Shown: positions 63,978-64,000 of the stretch, one piece after another
Numbering within the stretch: the stretch's first letter is position 1
How the letters are laid out: each line of letters opens with the position of its first letter
Assembly (NCBI RefSeq): GCF_000224335.1
Contig: NZ_AFXZ01000036.1
Coordinates: 42,006-106,005 of the forward strand
DNA from: Bizionia argentinensis JUB59
GTDB taxonomy: Bacteria > Bacteroidota > Bacteroidia > Flavobacteriales > Flavobacteriaceae
Direction: 5' to 3'
DNA length: 64,000 nucleotides
Notes under the pieces: model-generated
The model's input: the letters and a program-made list of their open reading frames with translations, nothing else
Told to the model about the DNA's origin: nothing
Databases searched by the model: none
Program-made: the position numbers and the translations under genes

Positions 63978-64000
63978 TGTAAAAAAATAATTCTAAAAAA

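Overview
The window comes from an AT-rich member of the Bacteroidota, almost certainly a marine-type Flavobacteriaceae. The signs are a gliding-motility lipoprotein gene (gldH) beside a class A penicillin-binding protein, a secreted M43 protease with a type IX secretion C-terminal tail, GLPGLI-family proteins, TonB-dependent receptors with carboxypeptidase-regulatory-like N-domains, a fused hemC-hemD gene, an ATP synthase operon without atpD/atpC, and promoters fitting the Bacteroidota -7 consensus TAnnTTTG. No rRNA, tRNA, CRISPR array, transposase or phage gene was seen.

Layout. 1-5233: F-type ATP synthase genes atpB(partial)-E-F-H-A-G, with a small four-helix-bundle gene framed by inverted repeats between atpA and atpG. 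5310-12887: a lipoprotein, a polysaccharide flippase, dut, a broken GIY-YIG gene, a sugar nucleotidyltransferase, a TPR protein, a DUF4292 lipoprotein and an EnvC-like murein hydrolase activator. 13002-21749: housekeeping genes on both strands (thioesterase, HU/SPOR protein, dprA, trpS, plsC-type acyltransferase), an ECF sigma factor with a large anti-sigma-like protein that appears to span both membranes, and recA. 22136-27714: trhO, ricT, gldH, PBP1A.

27815-41175 is an accessory island of about 13 kb, and it is the most unusual part. It holds three tandemly related modules. Each starts with a conserved ~200-255 bp regulatory cassette (a 15-bp palindrome exactly 97 bp upstream of a TACGTTTG promoter element, then a leader). 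The full plan is: cassette, small secreted two-cysteine protein, terminator-like hairpin, one or two GLPGLI genes, TonB-dependent receptor. The modules are in different states of decay: a peptide remnant, a GLPGLI/receptor chimera formed across a 4-nt microhomology, a receptor with an internal deletion, and a full-length receptor with one in-frame TGA. Near-identical 39-bp terminator repeats flank the island.

41240-50603: CoA-transferase subunits, a double-ATPase peptide ABC protein, the secreted M43 protease, a PolB-type exonuclease, a serine hydrolase, an O6-methylguanine methyltransferase and a CNNM/CBS protein. 50728-61622 is a divergent haem-biosynthesis locus: hemA, hemCD, hemE, a GNAT gene, hemF, a YchJ-like gene and hemB on the minus strand; an AraC regulator, hemH, a MATE transporter and hemJ on the plus strand. 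The window ends with a sensor histidine kinase and an enoyl-CoA hydratase.

A second layer is a family of short perfect or near-perfect hairpins placed flush against gene ends: after four stop codons and, in the opposite orientation, 6-7 nt before three start codons.
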